From positions 1 through 62,337 of the forward strand of contig JAVBKX010000033.1 of NCBI GenBank assembly GCA_031553835.1: a stretch of DNA of 62,337 nucleotides, given 5' to 3'. A program made the position numbers and the translations under genes. The notes under the pieces were generated by a model, which saw nothing but the letters and a program-made list of their open reading frames with translations, was not told the origin of the DNA and ran no database searches. Below are positions 17,001 through 25,315 of this stretch, one piece after another. Origin of the DNA: JAVBKX01 sp031553835. Its GTDB lineage: Bacteria > Bacteroidota > Bacteroidia > Bacteroidales > Azobacteroidaceae. Every line of letters begins with the position of its first letter. Position 1 is the stretch's first letter.

Positions 17001-17889
17001 TAATCCGAGCAATGTGGGCAAACTGGAGGACTCTTACCGGTTATTTTCTAATGGGACGTATGCAACTTATTCAGCTGGATCAAATCCTCCTTTTATTGCT
17101 TCTTTCCAGGCATTTTTTATTCAGCCTAAAGGAACAATCGGTACGGATGTTACATTGACATTTACAGAAGATATGTCGGTAGTACGTCCCGGCGCTCATC
17201 AGCTGAAATCAGACGGAGCGTCCTCCGATGGTTTTGTTAAAGTAACTGTATTGAATCCGGTGGGAGACAGTTGGATGATGTTGTCATTCAATCCTGCAGT
17301 GGACAGGAATATTCCCCGATTGTTTTATTATGACAAAGCAGAGCCATTTGTACCTCAAGTTTATACATTGGATGGACAAGGCAACAAAAATGCTGTTCAG
17401 TACATCGCGGAAGGCAGCTTCGAAATTCCAATGGGTATTGTCGGAAACCATGAAGGAGAATACCAATTGAGTTTTGAAGGATTAGACAATCTGAATGTTA
17501 ACTCATTGAAATTGATAGACAGAGTAAAAGGCAATGAGACAACCGATCTGTTCCAATCTCCGGTTTACACATTCCACTCTGATTCTTTGTCGAATGTAAA
17601 CAGGTTTACGTTATTAGTCAATAAAGAAGTTTCGAGCATAGATGGAATAGCTCCGGATGCTGTTTTATCAACTAAAGTTTATGCTACAGGAAAGGTATTG
17701 TATGTAGAATCGTTGGATATGATTCAAAATATAGCGATTTCCAATGTACAAGGTGTAAATGTAGATTCATACGCAGCAGCAGGCCATCAGGCTTTTACAA
17801 AAGAATTGTCTTTGCCAGCCGGAGTTTATTTGGTTTCGGTACAATTAAATAATGGAGAAACTAAAACGGCAAAAATAGTGGTACAATAA
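14002..17889 (+). CDS. T9SS-exported choice-of-anchor-L protein, paralogue 1
   Basis: About 1295 residues from the ATG at 14002; a GTG 54 nt earlier gives a worse signal peptide. Order: signal peptide ending LAAQ; Pro/Ser/Gly linker with YGPGGNPIGGLPI; hydrophobic helix (IILLGMVLGYALF) followed by RMIRTRMRYKK; a second signal-peptide-like stretch ending LSLQAQ; then a choice-of-anchor-L domain (YTPEQLVRNIFI, VSNVKYTG, FDYIFASDEYPEF); a large beta-rich region; and a T9SS type A tail (GVYLVSVQLNNGETKTAKIVV). It is probably exported by Sec and T9SS to the surface. A paralogue with the same layout lies at 46482-50276. The double signal arrangement suggests cutting into two products. Function unknown. 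Confidence 0.8.
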   Translation: MKDNAGILKFFKKKFICLNFAFIALMPFSLAAQTFSNPAGSSPFQQENPGVSVGATQAGVDQSGLIYSPFSPFSPTQLQNGNEPVLYGPGGNPIGGLPIENGSIILLGMVLGYALFRMIRTRMRYKKTQILPIVLLCCSFLSLQAQEKSDEAKLDSLKQYYMQKEGLSEYLANIRAKSVLSAENSKRKTSVSTLRGDGTGNGSIKVGKEYDTYTPEQLVRNIFINGGGSSCGTEGNVSNVKYTGQNWDQATQQWLSVQRPLAYFSNGDSLGMSTGLLLGTGIVNAADSMDEELNAEGPNRSPGGMGGGASVPLDPDLKYIFSNITTVSQLEFDFVPLTSEISFDYIFASDEYPEFANSDYNDIFGFFISGPGISGPYANGARNIALLPDGETPITINNINDGKYMTNRPNQQVLVAAKNPEYYVPNYNAVSGDLAFATAGQYMEYDGRTVMLQAKATVIPGQTYHLKLSIANVQDTGLGSGVFLRAGSFDLGLGITNYGNNIKDMDRVFEGCTNNKFSIGVNPSANSIPVTLTYSGDGVNYIKSQDGSGLPASVNIPANTSSYDVSYKVLDPLPSNGLEVTVTATVGECADPMATTIHLYKKLQANPVVVGVCPSGNTGAITYNITGGSPYAELSIDNGTTWTLVSNHSGYRNALPAGTYSLKVREPDNSSCQSVLSYSPVIGTLPTLMYWSKTASDNNWNNPSNWTNASNVVLNAVPQSCVTVHIPGNSNNYPSLDTDNTPRNILGNPTCGDIYFHFGGEVAKPQELTYTKAFIQYNFGYYNGGWSWLTDFDSFSAAPMERNRWYALSAPLKKIATGDFAMGGYPHTWQREFKSSRNADLGALTGGWYDPQNPMGLLLEANQQYAISLYVPSRNVGVLGEDNQMHLENLKGIFEIPYFENATISAQHRLHQWQGGSKTSRFFYYSSNNPSLPIASDIYSDVFRGNNNEAYRFIFDGNLTPQKSFTINVPVVDKDGDFQIDEVMIGNPYLSSLDFTKLYSNPSNVGKLEDSYRLFSNGTYATYSAGSNPPFIASFQAFFIQPKGTIGTDVTLTFTEDMSVVRPGAHQLKSDGASSDGFVKVTVLNPVGDSWMMLSFNPAVDRNIPRLFYYDKAEPFVPQVYTLDGQGNKNAVQYIAEGSFEIPMGIVGNHEGEYQLSFEGLDNLNVNSLKLIDRVKGNETTDLFQSPVYTFHSDSLSNVNRFTLLVNKEVSSIDGIAPDAVLSTKVYATGKVLYVESLDMIQNIAISNVQGVNVDSYAAAGHQAFTKELSLPAGVYLVSVQLNNGETKTAKIVVQ

Positions 17890-17925
17890 CTTCGGTAACT
17901 TTCAACATACACACACAATGCGAGG

Positions 17926-17965
17926 CGCCTGTTTGTCTTTTTTTGGGCAAGCAGGCGTTTTTTTT
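17926..17965 (+). terminator. Strong terminator after anchor-L paralogue 1
   Basis: CGCCTG (17926-17931) pairs with CAGGCG (17952-17957), with TTG/CAA extending the stem, followed by eight T. The nearest gene is the anchor-L gene 37 nt upstream. Confidence 0.85.
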
Positions 17966-18134
17966 ATTGGACAAAAGGCACAAAGTCTTTATACGAGAGG
18001 ATAAAGACTAATGAATAAAGTCCGGTCTTAACTATTTTCTTATCTAATTCTTGCTTCTTTCTTTATCATTATTCTAATAAAAGAATCGTTGTGCCGTGTT
18101 TGAAATTATACTATACGATTTCCCCAATAATTAT

Positions 18135-18142
18135 TACCTTTG
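18135..18142 (+). promoter_or_regulatory. -7 box (TACCTTTG) of the antitoxin-like gene
   Basis: Exact TAnnTTTG match 18 nt before the ATG at 18161, giving a very short leader. Confidence 0.5.
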
Positions 18143-18160
18143 TCAATAAAGTTGATAATA

Positions 18161-18472
18161 ATGGAACATAAAGAAGAACCGATTAAGATACCATTTTCCC
18201 CTTCTCTTTTTTGGGATATAGATATAGCAGAGTTGGATATGGAAAAGCATAAGGCATTTATTGTCGCGCGAGTGTTAGATTACGGAATGATGGCGGATTG
18301 GTTATTTATCCGTCAGTACTATGGCATAGACCGCTTACGGGAAATTGCTTTAAATATTAGAAGCATGGAACGCCGGTCATTATCATTTATTGCCACAGTA
18401 ACTCGTACTCCCGAAAATCAATTCAGATGTTACAAACTTTTACAGTCGAAGAACCTACATTGGTACTTTTGA
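18161..18472 (+). CDS. Antitoxin-like small protein of an AbiEii-type pair
   Basis: 103 residues from the ATG at 18161. The sequence FWDIDIAELDMEKHKAFIVARVLDYG followed by a short helical C-terminal part is typical of small Bacteroidetes proteins that precede nucleotidyltransferase (AbiEii/AbiGii) toxins; this family has no tested function known to me. It overlaps the toxin remnant by 46 nt in another frame, as in intact pairs. The protein itself looks complete. With the toxin broken it may be an orphan. Confidence 0.6.
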   Translation: MEHKEEPIKIPFSPSLFWDIDIAELDMEKHKAFIVARVLDYGMMADWLFIRQYYGIDRLREIALNIRSMERRSLSFIATVTRTPENQFRCYKLLQSKNLHWYF

Positions 18473-18594
18473 AGAAACTTTGCCAGATTTCTTTGTTCGA
18501 TGACCTTCGCTTAGTTGGCGGGACATCTCTTGCATTACAATTAGGGCATCGTCATTCAATTGATCTGGATTTTTTTGCACTACTAACCAACTAA
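18427..18594 (+). pseudogene. Truncated AbiEii-type nucleotidyltransferase toxin
   Basis: Fifty-five codons from the ATG at 18427. LVGGTSLALQLGHRHSIDLD carries the nucleotidyltransferase GG(T)S...DxD-type site, after which the frame runs FFALLTN and stops. Intact members continue for about 150 more residues. The break coincides with the left edge of the inverted repeat at 18578, which supplies the last codons and the stop. So the 3' part was lost by insertion, excision or recombination at that repeat. Confidence 0.8.
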
Positions 18595-18619
18595 TTTTGA
18601 TTTTAGTCGGTTAGTAGTG
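18578..18619. repeat. Inverted repeat at the toxin break-point
   Basis: Arms 18578-18594 and 18603-18619 match over 17 bases with one mismatch (CACTACTAACC[A/G]ACTAA), loop of eight. The rest of the gap to 18786 is gene-free; it holds a TTGTTCTTTTGTCTAAA 17-mer at 18668-18684 that recurs at 41055. Confidence 0.8.
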
Positions 18620-18786
18620 AATTTAAATACTAAAAACGAGTCTTAATCTCTCTTTCTTCTTATATCTTTGTTCTTTTGTCTAAAAAACACAAAGGAGAGA
18701 CGAGTGCATATAGAAAATTTCTGTATTTTCGTTGAACAAAAAAATATTGCAAGCATTGTAATATCAGATCTGTTTCATTGAACCGG

Positions 18787-21700
18787 ATGAAAAAACGAAT
18801 AGGGAAAATAGGTTTGATTGCAGTAATTTGTATGTTGTTGCTGCCGGCAATTGTTTACGGATTGCTATGGCTCCCTGTAGTGCAACAAAAAATTACGGAG
18901 CGCGCCTTGTCCGAAATCATGAAAAGAACGAATAATTACATTGCTATCGGCAAATTGTATTTACGACCTTTCAACCGGTTGCAGTTGACGGATGTATATG
19001 CTTCCGGTCTAAACGGAGATACTTTGTTGTATATCGGTCAATTATCGGCTGGATTTTCTCTTCCCGAATTATTACATAATCGCCTGGTAATTCATTCTGT
19101 TGCATTGCAAGACGCTGATTTTCGTATCGGGAAAGATAGTCCGGACTCTGATTTTAATTTCCAGTTTTTACTCGATGCCTTTGCTTCACAGGATACTACA
19201 AAGAATGATACTACTAACACACCATGGGCGATTGAAATTGACAATATAACGCTGAAAAATGTCAATCTATCGTACGATGTTTGTTCAGAATCTTTGCCGG
19301 ATACGAATGTATTTAGTCCCCATCACCTGCAAATCCGGGATTTGAATGCAACCATAGCATTACGTTCGTTGGATTTGGAAAATTTAGATGTGGCTATTCA
19401 CTCATTTTCCTGTACGGAACGATCCGGATTTTCCATTAAAAATTTTTCCGGGCAACTTACTTCTTTGCAAAAAAAACTTCATGCTGCAAATATCAGCCTG
19501 GAACTGCCGCATTCGACCATAAATATTCCCCAGGCATTGCTCGATTATTCAGGCCTGGAATGGAGCCATTTGTTATCGAAAGCGCAATATGATATTCAAA
19601 TGAATATTCCATCGTTGGTCGCTACGGATTTATCGGCTTTGATACCGTCACTATCTGTCTTTCCCGATCCGTTGTCGTTCAATGCCACATTGTCGGGAAC
19701 TTTACCGTGGATAGAAGGTCGTTTTTACGGGGAAGATTTAGCCAGGCGAATTCAAATCAGGGGAACTGCCGGCTATGATTTAGATGCAACGCGTGCCGTT
19801 TTTGATGTGCAGGTGCATACGGATCGGTTTTCCGCCGGGCCTTACATCCCCCGTGTCGGGCTTCCGCTGGATACGGTCAATGTTTCTTTGCTGGCCAAAG
19901 GCGCATGGAGCCGGAAATCGGGAGTCAATGCTACTGCTGATTTTACCGTGCAGCGTTTGGATTATAATGGCTATTCTTATAAACAGATCCGGGGCGATGC
20001 TTCTTACCGGAACGATAGCATTCGTTTGAATCTCAACAGTGCGGATCCAACTGTTTCATTTCGTTTGAATGCCGCAGGCAATGTTGCCGCCCGGGGAGGG
20101 ATGGATTTGCACATACAGCTTGACAGTGTTGATTTGAAACAATTGAATTTTGCATCCGGATTTGAGCAGATGAAAGTTTCGGTTCGGGATGCTCAACTTA
20201 CTGTGAAGGGATTTGATGTAGAACAAGGAATGGATGCGATAATAAAATTGGATAGTTTGTCGCTAAAGACAGAGAAAGGTGTGTTTGCTCAAAAATATCT
20301 GGCTGCCAATTATTTATCTTCTTCAGGGCGAAAAAAAAATATAGAAATAGACTCTGATTTTCTTAGGGGAACAGTGCAGGGACATTTCCGTTTTTCTACC
20401 ATTGCAACTGCTGTGACCAATACGCTTTCTTCATATTTTCCGGCAGTTTTTAAATATAAAAAATTAAATCAACGGGATAAATCTACATTAAAGGCTTCTT
20501 TTGTAGTGAACGATACCCGTAGTTTGTCGGAAACATTTGCCTTGCCGGTGGCTATTCCCCAACAATCTGTATTAAAGGCAGGCTATGAAGAGGAGCATCA
20601 TTGGGCAGATATTCATTTGCAAATTCCTCAATTGAGCGTGGATTCTGCTGTGACAGAGGAAAACAGCTTGATACTGTTGACTGATACGGCCACAGGAAAA
20701 GTACAATTATCGCTTCAAAGTAAGTTGCTTCAAGGTAATCGCGATACGATCGGAATTCAATTGCAGGCAGTAGCCGGAGCCGGTAAGATAAACTGGAATT
20801 TGCAGGCAACCAGCGATAATCCGGACATGAGTCTGGATGGGAATATTGCCGGCAATATTCGTTTTGAGAAAAACGGGCAACGAGGATCATCGTACAAAAT
20901 GTTTGCAGAACTATTGCCTACGGTGATTCATCTGAATCAGCAGCAGTTTCATCTCGAACCTTCTCAATTTTCCTGGCAGGAGGATACCTGCCGGATAGAA
21001 CATTTCAGGCTATCGCATTCAGCAACAGAATATCTGGAAGTGGACGGAACCATTTCTTCTTCGCCGCAAGATACACTTCGGTTGAATATTTCCCAATTGC
21101 AGTTAGCCACAGTGATGAATGCGTTCCGCAGTAATGTGCGTCTGACTGGAGAAGCCAATGGGGAAATTGTTATACTCCGGGCGTTGGAAGCGCCTCTGAT
21201 TATGACCCGTGGATTGGAAATCAAAGATATTGTATTTCAAGATAAACCGGTAGGGACGATAGCGCTTGTCAGTGGTTGGAGTGAGGAGAAGCAAGGCTTG
21301 TTATTAACAGCAGCGCTCAAGCAGGCCGATGGGATGACCGGCGGAATATCCGGTTTTATGTTCCCCAGGCAAGATTTATTGTCGCTTAAAATGAATATGG
21401 GAGGAATCGATCTCGATTGGTTTACTCCGTTTACCAGTACATTTTTGTCAGATTTGAAAGGCGCATTGGCTATTGACTTAAATGTAACGGGAAAAATAAG
21501 TCAACCTGATTTATCCGGTACAATTTCGTTTCAGGATGCCGGTTTTGGAGTCAATATGACCGGCTGCCGCTATCAGATTACCGATAGCATTGTGATTAAG
21601 CCTTCCGGTATATCATTTGAAAATTTCCGGATCAAAGATGAGCGGGGAAAAGATGCCGTTTTGAGCGGAAGCATAGCTTATACCGGATTCAGTAATTTTA

Positions 21701-22983
21701 AACCGGATGTTGATCTGGCATTGAATGATTTTACGGTGTTGAATAATGCAGGGGAAAGCGATAGTTTGTTTTATGGAAATTTGCGGCTCAACGGCCATGC
21801 TAATATCAGCAGCTATGAAAAAGAGGTGTTGGTGAAAATGGGTCTGCACAATAGCGGTCAGTCCAGAGTCTATGTCAAATTGCCCGAAGGAGCGTCTGAA
21901 GCACAGCGTTATACCGGGATTACATTTGTTGATCATGGGGATTCTGCGAAAAAGACCGCAGCCACACCCCTTCCGGTAATGAAACGCCCCGACTTGCCCG
22001 TTAAGCTACAGATAGCATTATCTTTAGATAAAGAATTAACCCTGGGTTCAATCTTTAATCCCTCCACGAAAGATGAAGTTTTTGCCAATGGCGCGGGGAA
22101 TATTAATTTCAACTACGATATGGATTCAGGAGAGATGGATATTCTCGGCGATTATACGATTAATGCCGGGCAGTGTGCTGTTTCTTTGAAAAATATTACC
22201 CGCAAAGTATTCAATATACAGCCGGGAGGAGAAATTACATTCAAGGGCGACCCGATGAAAACGGCATTTGATGTGACGGCGGTTTACAGTTTGCGGGCAG
22301 ATTTAACGACATTAGACCCGAGCTTTGGTACAGACAGCTATTTGCCGACTACACGGGTGCCGGTCAACTGTTTGATCGGCATTTCCGGAGATATTAATAA
22401 AATGAATATATCATACAATGTAGAGCTTCCTAATTCAAATGAAAATATCCGGCGTAAAGTTGCCGGACTGCTTTACTCGGATGATATTCGTATCCATGAA
22501 ATTGCTTATCTGATGACTTTCGGTTCTTTTTGGCCGCCCGAATCCAATGGCTCCAATAATACCGGAACGAACTGGGTTTCGTTGGCGTCTTCTCCGTTAT
22601 CTTCACTGTTGAATAATATGCTTTCGGGAGTCCTGAACGAGAATTGGACGATTGGAACAGAATTGCATGCTACAGATGATGATCTTTCGAATGTAGAAAT
22701 GGATGTCAACGTGTCCACCCGTTTATTTCATGACAGGGTAACGGTAAATAGCAATATCGGATATAAAAATAACAGCACCACTAATACAAACTTTACCGGC
22801 GACTTCGATGTGCAGTGGAAACTTACCAAATCGGGCGACTTGCGGTTGAAAGTATATACCATTACCAATGATGCATATTCTGCACCGGCGCCGACAACGC
22901 AGGGAGTAGGGGTGATTTATAATAAAGTGGCGAAAGAATTCAGGCAATTATTCAAAAAACGGGCAAAAACATCCGACGAATGA
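18787..22983 (+). CDS. TamB-like translocation/assembly module protein
   Basis: About 1398 residues from the ATG at 18787; a TTG 9 nt earlier is possible. One N-terminal membrane helix (IGLIAVICMLLLPAIVYGLLWL) is followed by a long periplasmic stretch of AsmA/DUF748-like beta strands and a C-terminal TamB (DUF490) domain; the conserved ending region contains LPNSNENIRRKVAGLL and LSSLLNNMLSGVL. TamB-family proteins bridge inner and outer membrane and are implicated in lipid transport or outer-membrane protein assembly. The gene overlaps tamA by 4 nt, the classical pairing. Confidence 0.85.
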   Translation: MKKRIGKIGLIAVICMLLLPAIVYGLLWLPVVQQKITERALSEIMKRTNNYIAIGKLYLRPFNRLQLTDVYASGLNGDTLLYIGQLSAGFSLPELLHNRLVIHSVALQDADFRIGKDSPDSDFNFQFLLDAFASQDTTKNDTTNTPWAIEIDNITLKNVNLSYDVCSESLPDTNVFSPHHLQIRDLNATIALRSLDLENLDVAIHSFSCTERSGFSIKNFSGQLTSLQKKLHAANISLELPHSTINIPQALLDYSGLEWSHLLSKAQYDIQMNIPSLVATDLSALIPSLSVFPDPLSFNATLSGTLPWIEGRFYGEDLARRIQIRGTAGYDLDATRAVFDVQVHTDRFSAGPYIPRVGLPLDTVNVSLLAKGAWSRKSGVNATADFTVQRLDYNGYSYKQIRGDASYRNDSIRLNLNSADPTVSFRLNAAGNVAARGGMDLHIQLDSVDLKQLNFASGFEQMKVSVRDAQLTVKGFDVEQGMDAIIKLDSLSLKTEKGVFAQKYLAANYLSSSGRKKNIEIDSDFLRGTVQGHFRFSTIATAVTNTLSSYFPAVFKYKKLNQRDKSTLKASFVVNDTRSLSETFALPVAIPQQSVLKAGYEEEHHWADIHLQIPQLSVDSAVTEENSLILLTDTATGKVQLSLQSKLLQGNRDTIGIQLQAVAGAGKINWNLQATSDNPDMSLDGNIAGNIRFEKNGQRGSSYKMFAELLPTVIHLNQQQFHLEPSQFSWQEDTCRIEHFRLSHSATEYLEVDGTISSSPQDTLRLNISQLQLATVMNAFRSNVRLTGEANGEIVILRALEAPLIMTRGLEIKDIVFQDKPVGTIALVSGWSEEKQGLLLTAALKQADGMTGGISGFMFPRQDLLSLKMNMGGIDLDWFTPFTSTFLSDLKGALAIDLNVTGKISQPDLSGTISFQDAGFGVNMTGCRYQITDSIVIKPSGISFENFRIKDERGKDAVLSGSIAYTGFSNFKPDVDLALNDFTVLNNAGESDSLFYGNLRLNGHANISSYEKEVLVKMGLHNSGQSRVYVKLPEGASEAQRYTGITFVDHGDSAKKTAATPLPVMKRPDLPVKLQIALSLDKELTLGSIFNPSTKDEVFANGAGNINFNYDMDSGEMDILGDYTINAGQCAVSLKNITRKVFNIQPGGEITFKGDPMKTAFDVTAVYSLRADLTTLDPSFGTDSYLPTTRVPVNCLIGISGDINKMNISYNVELPNSNENIRRKVAGLLYSDDIRIHEIAYLMTFGSFWPPESNGSNNTGTNWVSLASSPLSSLLNNMLSGVLNENWTIGTELHATDDDLSNVEMDVNVSTRLFHDRVTVNSNIGYKNNSTTNTNFTGDFDVQWKLTKSGDLRLKVYTITNDAYSAPAPTTQGVGVIYNKVAKEFRQLFKKRAKTSDE

Positions 22984-25265
22984 AAAGCAAATGGAATCAT
23001 ATACTGTTGCTGGTGGTTGTAAGTGTAGGTGCGGTTTCATGTAGTGTAACCAAAAATATTCCGGAGGGGAAATATTTGTTGGATCGTGTAACTGTTGATA
23101 TTGATAACAAAAACGTTGATCAGGCATCATTGACTTCATTTATCCGGCAAAAACCCAACGATCCTAAATTCCGGATTTATTGGTATGATTGGGCCGGACA
23201 AGATTCGAGCCGGATAAAGAATTGGGTGCGTAATAATCTTGGAAAACCTCCGGTCATTTTTGACCAGGCGGCCATGACACAATCTGTGAAAGAAATCAGG
23301 GCGGAAATGAAAAATTTGGGTTATTTGAATAATACAGTGACCACACGATTGGATACGGTAGGCGATAAAAAAAGAATGCGTGTCACTTATGTGGTCGATA
23401 GCCAAGATCCTTACCGGATTCGTGATTACGACATTTCCATGCCCAACCCGTCTATGGATAGTTTGGTGGAAAGACGTGTACAGCAACATGGATCGCTATT
23501 AAAAAAAGAAAGTATTTTTGATATGAACCGGTTGGAAGAAGAGCGCTCACAGATCAGTTCATTACTCCGGAATCAGGGCTATTTCACTTCCACCAAAGAT
23601 AATCTCCATTACTTAGCCGATACCGCTTTGCATTCCAATCAGGTCGATCTTGCCTTGATTTATAAAGATTCTACTCAGGTACATCCTTTTTATATCAGGA
23701 ATGTAATTGTTCGCAGCGGATATGACCCGATTTATATGCAATCCTATCACCCTGCGGATTCTGTTAACTACCGTGGAATTGAGATTATATATGATCGCAC
23801 GCATTTTATGCGAGAAAAAACGCTGTATGAAAATATTTTAGTAAAACCCGGCGACTTGTATAGCGAAAGAAGAGGTACACGCACTTATGATTACCTGATG
23901 TCATTGGGCAGCATCAGCCGGGCTGGAGTTCAGTACCAACAGGTCGATTCTGCGTTGGTTGATTGCAATATTTATTTGACTCCCGGTAATATCCATGAAG
24001 TGCAATTGGGGTTGGAAGGAACTAATAAAGCCGGGGATTTGGGAGTGGGGGCGTTGATCGCTTATACTCATCGCAATATTTTTAATGGGGCGGAAGCCTG
24101 GAATATAAAATTGAAAGGCGCCTATGAATTTGTCAGTGGATCGGTCAATGAAGTGCTTACCCACAATTTTTACGAAGTAGGAGTTTCCACCGGGTTGATG
24201 TTTCCCAACGTCCATATTCCTTTCCTCCGGAATGCCATCAAAGAACGCCTGAATGTCCATACAACCTATGAAGTAAGTTTCGATATTCAGCAACGTCCTG
24301 AATACACCCGTGATTTTTTTAATTTCAGTTGGAAAAATCATTGGGAAAATAGGCGGAAAACATTAAGCCAGACGTTCAATATAGTCGATATCAATTATGT
24401 GATGATGCCTTATATTTCATCCGAATTCAGGAATTATTTGAATCAGGAAGAAAATTCGCTGACCAAATACAGCTATGAAAATGTATTTACTGCCGGACAA
24501 AGTTATAGCATTGTATATACTAATCCTAACACAGGCCGTTATCGGCAACGTTTATATACGATAAGGTTTAATGCCGAATCATCAGGGAATTTGTTGAACG
24601 GTATTTTTAGACTGACCAATGCCAAAAAATCGAATTCCGGGCAGTATAATATTTTAGGGAATCCTTATGCCCAGTATTTGAAAGGCGATTTCAGTTATGC
24701 TCAAACAGTCAGGTTTGATGAAAAAAACAGCGTGGCGTATCACTTTTTGATCGGAGCGGCTTATCCTTACGGCAATTCTTCCTTTACCGACAGTTTAGGA
24801 GTTACTTCAAGTATTCTTCCATTTGAAAAACGATATTATGCCGGTGGACCGAATAGCGTGAGGGGATGGAGTACCCGTTATCTTGGCCCGGGTTCGTACA
24901 ATGGAGATGAAGGCAATCCGGCCACGCATGTTGGCGATTTGAAATTGGAATTGAGCGTGGAATACCGGCATAAAGTTATCAAATGGCTTGAATTGGCCGG
25001 TTTTGTGGATGCCGGAAATATATGGACTATCCGGGCGTACGAAAATCAGGCGGGCGGACAATGGACGGCTAACCGGTTTTACAGGGAAATAGCCATGGGT
25101 ACCGGTATTGGAGTCCGTTTTGATTTGAGTTTTTTGATTATCAGGCTGGATGCGGCGAAGCGGGTGTATGATCCGGCAAAACCGGAAAAAGAGCGTTGGA
25201 CATTTCTAAAAGAAAGGTGGAAAGGTAATTCGGAAATTTATTTTGCAATAGGGTATCCGTTTTGA
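22980..25265 (+). CDS. TamA/BamA-family outer-membrane protein, lipoprotein form
   Basis: 761 residues. The N terminus has a lipobox-like VGAVSC, as is common for Bacteroidetes TamA homologues. POTRA-like repeats cover about residues 25-330, then a 16-strand barrel of the Omp85 type. The YYAGGPNSVRGWSTRYLGPG segment is the Omp85 signature with the VRG-W lid. It should pair with the TamB protein encoded immediately upstream. The last residues end in a strand with terminal Phe, as expected for a barrel. Confidence 0.85.
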   Translation: MKSKWNHILLLVVVSVGAVSCSVTKNIPEGKYLLDRVTVDIDNKNVDQASLTSFIRQKPNDPKFRIYWYDWAGQDSSRIKNWVRNNLGKPPVIFDQAAMTQSVKEIRAEMKNLGYLNNTVTTRLDTVGDKKRMRVTYVVDSQDPYRIRDYDISMPNPSMDSLVERRVQQHGSLLKKESIFDMNRLEEERSQISSLLRNQGYFTSTKDNLHYLADTALHSNQVDLALIYKDSTQVHPFYIRNVIVRSGYDPIYMQSYHPADSVNYRGIEIIYDRTHFMREKTLYENILVKPGDLYSERRGTRTYDYLMSLGSISRAGVQYQQVDSALVDCNIYLTPGNIHEVQLGLEGTNKAGDLGVGALIAYTHRNIFNGAEAWNIKLKGAYEFVSGSVNEVLTHNFYEVGVSTGLMFPNVHIPFLRNAIKERLNVHTTYEVSFDIQQRPEYTRDFFNFSWKNHWENRRKTLSQTFNIVDINYVMMPYISSEFRNYLNQEENSLTKYSYENVFTAGQSYSIVYTNPNTGRYRQRLYTIRFNAESSGNLLNGIFRLTNAKKSNSGQYNILGNPYAQYLKGDFSYAQTVRFDEKNSVAYHFLIGAAYPYGNSSFTDSLGVTSSILPFEKRYYAGGPNSVRGWSTRYLGPGSYNGDEGNPATHVGDLKLELSVEYRHKVIKWLELAGFVDAGNIWTIRAYENQAGGQWTANRFYREIAMGTGIGVRFDLSFLIIRLDAAKRVYDPAKPEKERWTFLKERWKGNSEIYFAIGYPF

Positions 25266-25315
25266 GACAGCCTCATGAAAATCAAAGCCCGAAAGACTTT
25301 CCCCCCTCTTTTGTG

